Shown one piece after another: positions 49,001 through 61,312 of a stretch of DNA of 64,000 nt. Below the pieces are notes generated by a model. It was not told the origin of the DNA and did no database searches. It saw only the letters and a program-made list of their open reading frames with translations. This stretch comes from Sisyra terminalis. Its lineage: Eukaryota > Arthropoda > Insecta > Neuroptera > Sisyridae. The translations under genes were made by a program, and so were the position numbers. The stretch is taken from contig OY292278.1 of NCBI GenBank assembly GCA_958496175.1, positions 22,444,001-22,508,000 of the forward strand. Direction: 5' to 3'. Every line of letters begins with the position of its first letter. Positions within the stretch are counted from its first letter, which is position 1.

Positions 49001-51621
49001 ACACTTTCTCCACCCCAAATGCGATTGAAGCCAGTTTGCGTGACATTCATACTTCCAAATTGTTCGTTTAAATTGTTCATAGATTTAGTTGTTTGAGATG
49101 GTGGTCCATAGTTGGGTTGTTGATACATTCGCGGTTCTTGCATTGGATTGGCACCAGGACCCCATTGGGCTGAAGAAGTAAGGGGTTGCTGTTGGAGTTG
49201 TTGTGGTTGTTGTTGGGGTGGTTGTGGTTGTTGTGATTGACGGAATTGTGGTGGTTGAGTCATTATTGGTTGAGGTTGTGGCATTGAGTTATAAATTGGT
49301 GGCTGTTGAGGTTGATTCACATAATTTGCCGAAGTCGTTGGATAGCGTCTAAGATGAGTTAATGATGCTGATGATGAAGGTGGAGCAGTCATTGCTGCTG
49401 ATACTGGTGGTTTCATTGGAGGCATTGTCATTGAAGTAGGTGGTTGTAATGGATTTGGATAGTTTGCTGGAATTGTTGGTTGTCCACTTATATTCTGTGG
49501 TAAGCTTGACTGTTCCATTACAGATGATCCACTTCCTGATTGTCCCAATGGTGATAATTTAAATGCAGGTGGAGGCAACCCTGTTTGCCCCATTGAAGGT
49601 AATCCTTGTCCAGATGGTGGTATTCTTGGTGGTTGTCCAGCTCCAGGTTGTCCCATTGCAGGTGGTGCTTTCAATTGTGTTCTCCATTGAGGTTGTACAT
49701 TTTGCATGGAAGGCATAGGAGGCTGACCATGAACTAATCCTACTTGATTACTTTGACTTGGAGGAAATGCATTAGAGGTTTGCGAATTCGGTGGTGCATT
49801 CGAATTCAACCCACTTGGCATTGTGTTGAACGCTGATGGAGGTTGGCTTTGACTAATAGGCGATGAAACAAATTGAGGCGATTGAAAACTCGTCGGTGGA
49901 TTTCTAGGCGGGTTACTAGGAAAACTAGCTATTGGGTTTTCATTTTTTCTAGCCATTTGATTATTTATCTGACCAAAAACTTGGCTTCCTTGAGTGTTTG
50001 GAACTCGATTTTCTAAGGGTCCAGCATGTTGATTTTCTGCAACGGGTACATTTGGTGTTTTAAAGAGATCTGATGATTGATTTGCTGTTTTTGGAGGTGC
50101 AAACATCGAATTTGCTGGAGAAATCGATGGTGGTTTTTGAGAATTAGAAAATTGATTTCCAAGATTTGAAGGTGGATTACTACTAGAAAATGATTGATTT
50201 CCAAGAGAATTTGAAACTTCATTGTTAAAAAATCCGACATTTGAATTCCCAACAGCAGCTGTAGTAGGTGCTTTAAAAAGATCTGATGTTTGATTCGATG
50301 AAGTTCTCGGAGGTGCAAACATCGAATTGGCTGGAGAAATCGATGGAGGTTGTTGCGAATTTGTGAATTGATTTTCAAGAATTGAAGCTGGATTTTTACT
50401 AGGTTGACTTTGGGGTGGGTTTGGCGAGGGCGGTATTGCTTGAAATTTAAAAAGGGACGACGTCGAGTGGAACTGTGCATTTAATTTATTGTGATTTTCA
50501 GGCTGTTCCGTAGAGCGATCACTTGCAACTGTCGAAGAAGGCATTTGAAACGTCGATACCGGCACATTTTTTAGATCATTTTTGTTTGTTTCTTTAGTTG
50601 GTTCAAGAGGTTTTGACATTTCACTGGCACTAATTGGTGTTGAGCTCGGTGATTTTTTATTGTTGTTAATCATTGATAAGTTTGCGTTGATGTTAAAATT
50701 TGGTCCCATTGGTTGAGGTTTAGGGATGTTCATCTGGTTGGCAGGAGGCTTTTGATCGAAAGTTAATATCGATTCTTCATTTATGCCAACCGGATTCGAT
50801 GGTTTTGTCAAGGCTGGTTGAGGCAAGTGTATAGGATTCCGAAATGCTGATGGAGTCAATTGAAAACCGGTGGTTCTTGGAGGATTTTCATAGTTCTTAT
50901 TTAACTCAACATTGGAAATATTTTCATTATTGTTCTTTGTTTCAACTACTGATGTATTACTCATTGATGTGTCTGACGACAGCGTGAAATCACTCGAAGA
51001 TATCGCAGAGAGTTCCAAACTTAAATCATTAACTGAATCTTTGTCATTCCCGACCGCTTGTAACGGTTGTGAAACATAGGTATTTTGTAAGTTCCCTGAG
51101 CTTGTTGGGTTTAAAACTCTATGCATCGATTTCGAATCTCCGAAATTATAAACCGTACCACCCTGACTAGGCTTATGTGTAATTGGCGACAAATTTTCAA
51201 TATTTCCATACGCAGCCGGTGTACTATTAATAATATTATTTTTCATTGCCCCTACAAGATGGACATTTGTTATACTATTTGCCGGCGAGCTGGTTACTAA
51301 AGTCGTAACATTTGGATTAAGCAAAGCGTTTTTAACGCCCATTTCTTGGGGTTGTGATAAAAGGATATTACTACTGGTGTGAGAACTAGTTTGAGTTCGC
51401 GGTCGGTTCGCAGCTCCCGGTGGTAGTTGAGAGGCCGGGATGTGATGTAAAATATCAGCGTAAGGCTTCGGAGGTAGTGGAGACGATTCACGTGTAGATC
51501 CACCAGATTTTTCGCAACCATTCGACGCCAACAACGGATTGATTTTCGGTCGTATCGACGTCAAGTCAGGTCCCGTGATCCCATTTAACAGGGAATTTCG
51601 GGGATCGATTTGTTCAGACAT
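43021..51621 (-). CDS. Sec24AB: Sec24 (A/B class), COPII coat cargo adaptor, 14 exons
   Basis: Exons: 51621-48899, 48840-48738, 48680-48554, 48493-48384, 46835-46604, 46544-46387, 46324-46099, 46033-45880, 45816-45641, 45583-45473, 45418-45240, 43709-43504, 43445-43209, 43132-43021. All joins are GT-AG and in phase, giving 1617 residues. An in-frame TAA just before the ATG fixes the start. Sec24 pairs with Sec23 in the inner COPII coat and binds cargo export signals at ER exit sites. Visible in order: a disordered Pro/Gln/Asn/Ser-rich N-terminus (about 1-890), LNKSRLPLGVLIHPF, a zinc finger (RCRACRTY ... WKCNLC, about 950-980), the trunk domain from RPPQPSVYLFLLDVSS, beta-sandwich and helical parts (LPLYI, FRTGQNTRLDDRVFAM), and a gelsolin-like end (IVPQPPRLQLSAEKLTSLGAF). 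The N-terminal part is far longer than usual and holds an internal repeat. Two introns of about 1.5 kb carry mobile elements. Confidence 0.96.
43741..43810. repeat. TATATGA-type microsatellite in a Sec24 intron
   Basis: Short tandem units of TATATATGATG/TATATATGA just 5' (on plus) of the exon ending at 43709. Confidence 0.75.
44352..44834. mobile_element. TIR element in a Sec24 intron (about 0.48 kb)
   Basis: The left end GGTATCCACGAAGAATAG with ATACAAGGAGACCGAA is mirrored at the right by TTCGGTCTCCTTGTAT and TGTGCAGGTATC. Non-coding. It lies in the intron 43710-45239. Confidence 0.65.
47590..47705. mobile_element. MITE family A, fragment in a Sec24 intron
   Basis: Only the right half is present: TTTTCATTATGGTCCGATTT followed by TTCGCGAATTAAATTTTAAG and ATGCAACGTTGCCA. 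The left arm is missing or too diverged to see. Confidence 0.7.
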
Positions 51622-53381
51622 TTTTTACACGTTACCTGAAACAATGATGCTATAATACAACCATTCAAAAAAAATATCAGTAAAATAATGTCGATATATT
51701 CTTTTAAGTTGAAATCCTTCAACTTAAATTATAAAGAAAATATCATTTTTTATAGCAAAATGTCTGATCAAACTATATATTGAAACATATAACTTGAAAT
51801 TCGGTTTTGCATTATTTCTAACAAAATTCGTAACTAATATTATTAAGTATAAATTGCAATGACCTTAAACTAAAAAGATTGACCTAATTTTTTTCCACTT
51901 GATGATGAAATTAATTATTTTAAAAGTAATATCACATTTTTCATGACTTTAACATTTTATTACATTTTATTTTATATATTTTTCATGCAAATTTTAAAAG
52001 TTAATGACTTAGTTACAATATTATTACCATTTTATTAAGTACATTATTTTAAACTAAAATAAGCCATTAATACATATTTAAAAAATTAAGTGAATATTAA
52101 AAATTGGCAATTTTAATTCTTTATCAATTTTTTAATTACTATGCTTCGTTGCTAATTTGATGATTTGTAAAAGAGCCACGTGCATATTTTTCGAAAGGAA
52201 TATTTTTAAGGTCTGCTTGATTCAATTGCAGAATTTGCCACCCTTTTTATACGTATATGAAAAGAGGAAAATCTTATCAGAAACTTCAACAATAATTAAT
52301 TGAGCCTCAAAGTCTAAAGATCATTTATAAATTATCCGTAAATTAAAAGAAACATTTCAATCATTGATAATATGCCAAATCATAAAAGTATTCGTAAATT
52401 AAATTAACGTAGTCCGAATAATATTTTTAATTATGGAAGGTTGAAAAAGAAGATCAACAATATTTAACAGAAAAAAAAGGAATTATACGTTTTTCTCGCT
52501 AAGAAAATACTGGAAATACAAAAAATGATGAAATTAATTGAAAAATCCAATAGTCATTTTGTCAAGAAGGGAGGTATCTTAACCCTAAAGTTGTAAAATT
52601 AATTATTATTTTTTTTACTTACAATTTGATCAGTCGAATATATAATTTGAATAAATGAACATCACGTTAATTGGTTGTGAAAAAAATTATACATTATTCT
52701 AACATTATCAATTAAATAAAATTATTTTTATATTTTATGTTCGGATGACACTTTCTGACTTACGTGGCTGCACAATCACCTCAACGCCTCTATCGGATTT
52801 TTCATGAAACACTATGAAAGACGACATGAGGCGCGGGTTTTTATTTGAATTGATTTTCAAGTCTATCGGATTATTTATTTTAAGTTCGCTATTTCTTTAA
52901 TCCGTCAATATTCAAAATTGTGAGAGTTTTGGAAACAAAAAACAAATCTTAAACAATGCTTACAACAAACTGGAAACGTAGTTATTGGAATTAATTACCT
53001 AAAAACTGTTTAATTGACTCTATTTACATTCAATCTGCAAAGCTGCTGATTGGCAATTTTTAAGACATTGGATAAAAACCATGATAATTTGTTTTATGTA
53101 TATTTCATTCAAATTTTAAATAATACATTGAATTTGCGTTAGTTTATTGGCTATTAATTGCCGAAGAAGTATTGATTTAATTTTAAATAAATATATAGAA
53201 AACTTATAACGGCGCGAAGAAGAAAAGAATTCTAGAAAAAATATTCAGACCAGAGAAGAGACGTCTTATCTCTGATCCAGACATCTTGTGATACATAAGC
53301 TTAAGTTTTATGAATATGGGCATTGGGATTAAACTTTTTCTAAAAACTAGTAGTTCTCCAATATTATAGTGATTAGGATGG
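51622..53381. other. Upstream region of the Sec24 gene
   Basis: A TTTCAG acceptor-like site about 20 bases before the ATG hints at a 5' UTR intron, so the promoter may lie further right; the distal exon is not located. No other gene. Confidence 0.4.
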
Positions 53382-54017
53382 TTAGTGTCCGACCGAACTT
53401 TTCGGTTCAGTTACGGTGTCAGCCAAAAAACGAGTTTTGGCTTAGTTAGCCGAAACTAAATTTGTAAGATGAAAATGTTGAGAAATTATTGTTTCTCACT
53501 TATAATATTAGATTTTTCAATTATGAATACCGATAATTATCAGTTCATTAAAATTGTTTTTATTTATTTTTTTTTCAATTGAAGAGAAAACCAACCAAAA
53601 AGAAATTATTTTGTTTTTAAGATGTAAGAAAGAGTACTTTCAATTTTGTGTACCTAAACATATTTGGTAAAAAGTAATTTTGTTTTGTAACTTTTTTTTA
53701 TTATATCATGTTATTCATAACTAATATTAAAAAGAAATATTAGGTACATTTCTTTCAAATCAACCCGTTATTTTAGCATAAATAATTTATTTGAAATAAG
53801 AAATTATAACAATATGTTATGTTACTGATTAACTCAAATATTAGAGACTAAATGGTTAATAAATACCAATAGAATTTAGAAGTCAAGACTGAATAATTAC
53901 GATTTACTTTTTTTCCTACGAAAACATATATATGGAAGTTTTGGTTTCGGCTGAAACTGAGATTGACGCCGAAACTTGGTTTTAGTCATAAAAACTAGTT
54001 TCGGTCGGACACTAATA
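53382..54017. mobile_element. Non-autonomous TIR element of 636 bp
   Basis: Ends TTAGTGTCCGACCGAA / TTCGGTCGGACACTAA, with inner partial repeats of the same theme (GCCGAAACTAAATTTG, TTTCGGCTGAAACTGA). No coding frame. The end sequence and length suggest a hAT-type derivative, but the flanks do not give a clear 8-bp duplication. Confidence 0.72.
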
Positions 54018-56675
54018 GTGGTCGAAGAATTAAATATGTACCCAAATTTTTACTTTTTTTTTAAATTTTTCTTAAAACCCTTCTACGTTAGGTTGTTACA
54101 ATTACACATTTTTAATTAGCTGGGACTTAAATAACCTAATATATTATTCGATATATGAAAATTCGTGTATGTAGTTGTGGGTTTCTTCTTTTGCCTTGGC
54201 TCCGCTCTTCCCTTTGATTGTAGACTAGTTGCAATTATATGTTAACAACGTTAACAATCACCAAAATTAAACTATTTTTTATAGATGTCCCAATCGTTTA
54301 TGAAGCTATAGGCACATTAATTTCGATACAACATATTACAATACCACTGTTGCAATATTAAACTTGCAACAATACGTGCACGGCATACGTAGCAACAATA
54401 TTGCATAACTTGCAATAAAAGGCGTTAATAGTGACATACACATGCATAGAAGTAAAATTTGAACTACGTAAACAACTAATTTGAAAATTAGTCATACCTA
54501 AACGAACAATGGATAATCTGACCGATTGTTTGCTCGTAATGGCAATTTAATCAATCTCAAATAATGAAGCAGCTCATGAACTACGATTTATATACCGCAA
54601 TTTTAAAAATGATATAAGATTTTTTTTAAATTACAACTGGTAGCCTTTGTTTTGCAACGAAATCGCAATATGCCAGTGATTTAAAAAGAAGTTAGTAGAG
54701 TTATTAAGTGACTCAAAGACTAAAAACACTGTATGGATATTACTACATTCGCCTTCTAAAAGAGAATGAAAATTGATGGTACGGTATGAATTGATTTATA
54801 TCTTCATATCGATGCATTAATCGTTACTCTGTTTGTATGTAATCGGAACTATTGGCAAATCGTCATTAAAAGGATTTTTCGAATGATTCAATTCCGTATC
54901 GGAAAAATGAGAAAATCGACTTTTTTAAATTTTTTCCCCGGGATTGATGAGAGTTCCATTATTTGTCAGAATTATCTTATCAGATCTACGGTTTTCATGA
55001 TTAACTTATTCGTATTTCTGTTCATTCCCCTACTAGGGATAGAATACAACCCAAGGGAACTAAAATATTCTCCGGCGTAAAATTTTGCAGTACGACAATA
55101 GTTCCCAACAAATGTAGTGCAATATAACATAATAAAACGTCAATGTAGACTACTTTTCTATTCTCAATTTTCTAGTGGAAGAATATCACCTGATACGACA
55201 TATGATGTCTTATAGTTTTCTCCTTACTAACAACCAATCCTCAGATCTGAATTACTTAGTGTTTTAGTGGTAAGCACAAGTATTTACTTTTGATTGCCTT
55301 CAAAACCCTAAATGTTTGAGATACCTAAGAAATTTTGATAAGATATGTCAATAAACATAATGTCCAAATATTTGATATTGCACTTCACTTGCTTAGTTTA
55401 TTCTATTCAACGTAGAAGACCTGTTATCAACATCAATATTTTTTTTAAATTAATTCCTATTATTGATTTGTTTATGAAATAAAAACCTGCAAAAAATCTT
55501 GTTTCCAATAGTACATAGTAGGTGTTAAAACAATCAAAACCATCAAAACATTAACTACTAAAATCCAAGTTCATCCTACTCGTTCTTTTTAAACTGATGT
55601 TTAATCTACATTTTGTAATTTATTGCATATTGGCTAATACTTATAAAGAATATAAATTTCAGAATTAAAGTAGGGAATTTTTCATTAAAACGATCGACAA
55701 TTTTCAACTACTTTTATTTTAAATGCAAAAAAGTCAACATTTTAAATGCGAAATACCGCATAAGTATCTTATTATTAGAAAAAACGTTTTTTCTTTTATA
55801 ACTCAATAACTATTCATATTTTTAACTATATTAACACAAGCTAGTGATTACTTATCAATTAAAGAGTGTAACTCTTCGATTATTATAAGTATAAGAACAA
55901 ATTGAAAACGACTTGTGCCGTAAAAATAATTGCATGTGAAATACATAACGTGAATTTTTGTCAAATGCAATAAACTTATTCTTAATATTTTGAACCTCAT
56001 TAAATTCCTTAACTTTATGTTATATCACATAAAACAAGCATTCGTAAAATGTTCTGTTTAAATAGTCGCAAATTTAACAATAAACGCATGTAAATAAGCT
56101 AGCATGTCTTTCTTTTTGATTGAAGATAGCAAAAGCTTTATTTTTAGTTACTGATTTTCTTTGTAAATACGTTAAGGACGTTGTACAGTAATGGTGGCTG
56201 TGGTAGTTTCTGATGCTGTATTTGTAATGATGAGTATACTGCACTTCTCACTAAACGATATATATACACAAAATATAAAGAAGTGATTTCCTTTGATAAC
56301 AATTGAATTGCGTTTGCCATTAATAACATTCCATAAAATATATATTAAAATTATACTTCATTAATTATATTACTTTGCAAGAAAATAGCAATATTATAAA
56401 AAATATTTTTCCAGGGTTCTTGTATTAATTTATTTGTTTCTCTTCTTAAAAATTCCGAATACTAGCATTTTTTTTAATGGAGTAACAGTAGAATTTTTTT
56501 AATGAAGTAACAGTATTTATTAATATTAAATACAAAGTATTTTTAGAAACTAACTATTAATTTCGATATTAAAATCAATTTCAGGACTGCAGTCGCACGG
56601 GTTTTCATAAGCAACGACATTAAAGGCGGAGAAAATAGTACTTTCTAGTATCCTATTATTTTTTTATTATTGTTA
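54018..56675. other. AT-rich intergenic DNA
   Basis: No gene found. Short repeats of GCAACAATA and its complement occur near 54340-54420. Confidence 0.5.
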
Positions 56676-56867
56676 TTTACCGGTGCTTTATAATTATGAA
56701 CGTCTCTAGAGCGACTATTAGCGACTCTAAAGTTAATACAAATCCGCAAATCGAGAAATTATATCGATTACTTGTGAATAATCGAAAGTTAGCTCGATAT
56801 AAGATTTTAATCCGACACCTACCAATTTTAGATTGGTCATTTTAACCACTCGGCCACCAGAAGGGTT
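56676..56867 (-). repeat. tRNA-derived SINE, copy 5
   Basis: On the minus strand it reads GGTGGCCGAGTGGTTAAAAT, a short arm, GTAGGTGTCGGATTAAAATC in the B-box position and TATATCGAGCTAACTTTCGA. It carries a short internal expansion and ends near the TTATTTACC tail. It lies just downstream of the vimar-like gene. Confidence 0.75.
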
Positions 56868-57060
56868 TGTTCATTTTTAATGTGTGATTAACCTATATAT
56901 TTTTACCTTAGCACCGTTAATTCTTGTTATAATACAACGTCCTTAAACACATTTCTCATTGGCTTCGTATTGCCTTAAAACTATTTTAGCAGCTTTGGAA
57001 TGCTTTTAAGTAATCGAATACTAAAAATAGCAATTGTAAAATAAATAGTAGCGATGCGAT

Positions 57061-60000
57061 TTAATTATTAGCAGTGTCGATTTTGGATATTAGTTTATTA
57101 ATATCCTCGGTACGTCCAGACAAATTTCCGTTGCTTAATAACTTATTTAATTCTGTGCCGATTTTATTTTCATGTAAATATTGTCGTATATGTTCATTGG
57201 CGACAATTTGGTGTAGAAAGACGAGCAAATTTTCGACGACTTCCTTTTCCATAGACGTACCGTATTTGGCCAATAAAGTTGATAAATTTGGTCCCAGATT
57301 GGCATCGATCAGAATACGTTTTAAACTAAATTGGTTCATCGTTGTGGTTTCTTGTTTGTCAACTGAATCATTTGTTGGTTTTTTATCACATTCGGTCTCG
57401 TTGTCGTTGATTTGTACATTTAATATTAGAAGATTTAAGGCTAGCAACGCTTCATTTTGCATTACAGCGTGTTGAGATGGAATCATATCGATCAAGCATT
57501 TTACTGAGTTTGGAACATTGATTATATTTCTACAAGCTTCCGGCGAGTGGGAATGTTTAATGAGCCAAGCTAAAAGACGAGATGATTCGCCTTTGACGCC
57601 TAAATGGTCAGTGCTGTAACACCAATGAACGATCCGTTCAATAAAATATTTTTCACTAGCGAGTTTCAAAGCTGTTTTTTCTAAAAGCAAAAGAAATGAA
57701 CATAAAACAATGCTTTTTAATTTCAAATAGTTAAACAATCAAACCTTGCATGTGAATAATCATTCTTAAGGTTCCTAGAAGTTTAAATACGACAGGCATT
57801 TGGTCACAGTTTAATAAAGGCGTAACGATATCGATGATCCCTTCGTTTAAGAGCACCGTTTTATTTTGAGCTGGAATCGCTAAATTTCTAAGGGCACTCA
57901 ATATAGCATGATGCAGTTTGATTTCGTTATCTGGCATCTTTTTATTAGCCAATATATCTTTAGAAAAAAAAAACGTTTAGTAATTTAATCAGAAAATAGT
58001 TGTTATCTATTTACTTAATAGTTTTTTTGCAATTCCGTCTTCAACCATTTTTATACAATTGCAATCTTTCCGTGCAAAATTTCCAATGGCCAGCACTCCG
58101 GTTGTTTGCAAATCTTCGTCGTTTGACTCTAACCAAGAAACCATATTTTTATAAACTTGCCCTTTTCCGTTAGCGTAGAGGAACATCATCGAATCATCTA
58201 AAAATATAAAGTTGTATAGATGTGCAATGAGACAATAATAATTAAATACTAATAAAATTGATTAGAAAAAAAATATTTTCATTGGAAAAGAATATGTGAA
58301 TAAAAACTCTACCAAAGTACCGTTTATTATTAGCAAACAATGAGTACTATTAGCAAAATATAACAAAAATACGAGTTTTTATGGATTCCCCGACGGGTAT
58401 GAAACATCTTTTTTTCCATATTTTTATATTTCTGAAAATCTGGAACCACTATAAACAACTATGGCACTGGAGAAGTTATTGCCGGTCCAAACATGGCCTT
58501 ATTTGACCTAGCATCGAAAAATGTTTAGACTGATTTTTTTTCTTAGTTAATTGCACTTAATTCGCTCGAAAAAATACAAAATGCCTAAAAAATGTACCCA
58601 TACATTTCCAAGAAATCTCATAAAAATATGCTTAGTATTAACTTTAATTGGGATAGGATTACTGCGCTTATAATGCAATTAAAATTTCCGTAAAAGTGAT
58701 CTGTGAGGATTGAGAATCGAGATCATTTTTAATTCGCCAATTAGTTGTTAGATAGGTAACACATTAACATATGTAGTAAATATAATTAAATATAATCAAT
58801 AAATCGAAAAGCAATTACAACACTTATTTTTTTTTCGTTTGAATGTAACAAAGAATGAAATCTTCCATAAAACAATAAAAAGCTACAGGTTTACATTCTC
58901 ATCATTTCACTAGCATTACAGCGAATTTAATTAAATATAGCCACATATATTAATTATTATCACACGCTTGTCGTTTTAGTAGCAGTTCATTTAAACTAGC
59001 CGATATTACCGAACAAAGTTGCAAGGATTAATATAAATAAAGCCCACGTACAATAACAAATGTGTACTATGGTAGATGAAAGCAACATTCATAATAATGT
59101 TGATGTTTCCATTTCGCTCCCTTAGATGTTTCACATCAATAATTAATAGTCTATAATCGTATATACAATATATAAAATATACTGTGGTCTTATTTATGTT
59201 ATATAATTTAGAAAAGTAAACTATATACATAAATTTGAACAAAATTTCAAACAAATATATTTTTGATGTGTTGCCCAGATACGTATTTCGATTGTCAACC
59301 AATCTTCCTCAGTAGTCATCAAGTAGTATTGGACCGCTTCGTAACTGCGTAAATGTGATGAGTCACTCATACGAATCAATCCAATACTACCACTGAAAAA
59401 GATTGCTTGGGAATCGAAATACGAATCTGCGCAATACGTAAAAATACATTTGTTTGGGATTTGTTCAAATTTTTGTTCGTAATTAATTTTCGTAAATTAT
59501 ATTTTATATATAATATTTTATATAATATTATATATATTTCATAGGTTGTATAACAAGTAAAATTGTTCAGTCAGTGAAACAATGTAATTTGAGTACCAGT
59601 ACACAATTAGCTGTCAATATGATGAATATGACTATGCTTGGGAATTTAGCTGATGTATATTTGAAAAAATGGAAATAAGAAATTCTAACCTAACATATCA
59701 AGAAACTATTTAGCAAAAATATAACTTGACAAGCGAAGTGTACAAAAGGACATGGATATTGGTGATTATTTGGTTCTAGTCCCTTTTAGAATAGTCAAAT
59801 CTGGGAACGTTGCATTTTTGACTTTGTTTTTAATTTAATTCGCGAATAAATCGGCCCATAGTTAAAATGTAGCCACAAAGGAGAAGATCATCCATATTAG
59901 AATTGAATTAACAAAAAAATCGCGAATAGAATCAAAAACAAAGTAGAAAATGCAACGTTGACAGATTTAGCTCTTCTAAAAGGAACTTCAGCCGATTATT

Positions 60001-61312
60001 TACCGTCACTTTATTATAACTAAGCTTTTTAGCGACTGGGACTTATTACAATTCGTAAGCCGAGAAAAATTGATAATATTTGCAGAACGATATTCAAACT
60101 TAGCACCTACTAGTTTTGGAGCGACCACTTTGATCACTTGTTCACTAGTAGACTTTTTCAAACAATTGATTTCTAATAATTTAGTTATATTCGTGAAATA
60201 GATGTTTAATAAATTAAGATTATATTAAATCGTTCAAATTTTGTTTTATCTGATAAAATCTTACCTCCTGTCAAAACTAAAACGATCAAATTGCAAACCA
60301 TTTTCATAAGATCTCGGCTGTCTTCATCTTTAACTAATTGTTTGTGCTTCTCTAAAAGCTCATACATTAATTCACATAGTCCGTGTTTGGCCAAATGCAT
60401 TTTGATTTCATCTAAAAAATAAAATTGGATTCATGATTCTAAATGCGCAGTTGTGAATATTTTTTACCGTTTTCGGCTTGGCCTAGTAAAATTTCCAAAC
60501 ATAGTTCTGATACATCTGGATTAGTGGATTTTTCTAAGATACCAATTAAACATTGACAAATCGACTCATTAATCCAAGCATCCCCGCCGTTATCCAGTAA
60601 TAATGTTAGAATTAAAAGCAAATGTGTAATACAATCCTCAGCCATATCTATATTGGCGGATTCAATATTTAAAATTTTTTCTACAACATTTAAAATATTC
60701 ATATCTAGAGCTGTTTTTTGGATGTCTTCGTTTGACGCTAGGAAATTAAAAAGTAGACCACAAGCAACTTTTCGTAAATTTCTGTCATCTTCACCGGATT
60801 GATCGAATTTGTCAACGTTTAGGGAACTAATATTTTTATTTAATGCCGCTATTATCTGTTGTAGTGCTTCATGTTCACATAGGATATTTCTAACTGAATC
60901 ATTTTCATAACAAAGATTTCCAAGAGCTCGACAAGCCTGAATTTGACACTGCACATCATCGTTACTAAGCAGCCTTAATAGGATAACAATAATGTCTTTT
61001 TCTGCCAATTTGTTTCGATTGTTCAAAGTTTTCGCCAACTCCGCAATGCATTTCGATGTATTACGCAAAACTATAACATTATCGGTTTTCAGTAAGCTCT
61101 CAAATGGTTCAACCTCATTTATCGCAATCGGATTTTTCGATGTTATTATAACTTCCAATTCTTGATTGACTTGATTTTCATTTTTGTCGTCAATTGCTTT
61201 TTTCAGAGAAGAAAAATTAAAGTATTGTTCCGAAGTTGCTATGGACAAAATAATGTTTTCAATCAATATTGTTGAATTTGATAGGAAATCCGGTGTTATA
61301 CTTACAAGCCAT
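57061..61312 (-). CDS. vimar: SmgGDS/Rap1GDS1-family armadillo protein (vimar-like), 6 coding exons
   Basis: Coding exons: 61312-61306, 61238-60468, 60411-60265, 58197-58015, 57957-57745, 57680-57061. All introns are GT-AG and phases agree, giving 646 residues. The first coding exon holds only ATG GCT T, spliced over a 67 bp intron into a frame reading M-A-S-T-S-E-Q; an ATG further upstream in another frame reads straight through this intron and is less likely. The protein is a run of armadillo helices with family blocks such as QACRALGNLCYEND, NFARKDCNCIKMVEDGIAKK, LSALRNLAIPAQNK, FKLLGTLRMII and MQNEALLALNLL. SmgGDS proteins bind small GTPases with polybasic tails (Rho, Rap) as chaperone/exchange factors; the Drosophila member is vimar. 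It is cytosolic, with no signal peptide or membrane segment. The third intron (58198-60264) is about 2.1 kb and filled with repeats. Confidence 0.93.
59160..59505. repeat. Foldback repeat family H in a vimar intron
   Basis: The arms 59222-59330 and 59390-59500 are inverted (ATAAATTTGAACAAAATTTC ... ACGTATTTCGATTG versus CGAAATACGAATC ... TTTGTTCAAATTTTTGTT). The left flank and arm recur at 29903-30840, where a mariner interrupts them. Confidence 0.65.
59772..59993. mobile_element. MITE family A, copy 6 (222 bp), in a vimar intron
   Basis: Ends GGTTCTAGTCCCTTTTAGAA / TTCTAAAAGGAACTTCAGCC. Exact 8-bp duplication GATTATTT at 59764-59771 and 59994-60001. It sits against the tail of a SINE, whose TTATTTACCG end seems to have been the target. 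Confidence 0.92.
60002..60153 (-). repeat. tRNA-derived SINE, copy 6, in a vimar intron
   Basis: On the minus strand it reads CTAGTGAACAAGTGATCAAA, TCGCTCCAAAACTAGTAGGT and the tail ending AAGTGACGGT. MITE family A copy 6 abuts its tail. Confidence 0.72.

Noticed and set aside
50013..50480. Second minus-strand frame within Sec24 exon 1
   Set aside because: It is an out-of-frame reading of the Gln/Pro-rich repeats; the main frame continues into conserved Sec24 sequence.
59006..59302. 98-residue minus-strand frame in a vimar intron
   Set aside because: It overlaps foldback repeat H and is AT-driven; not a gene.
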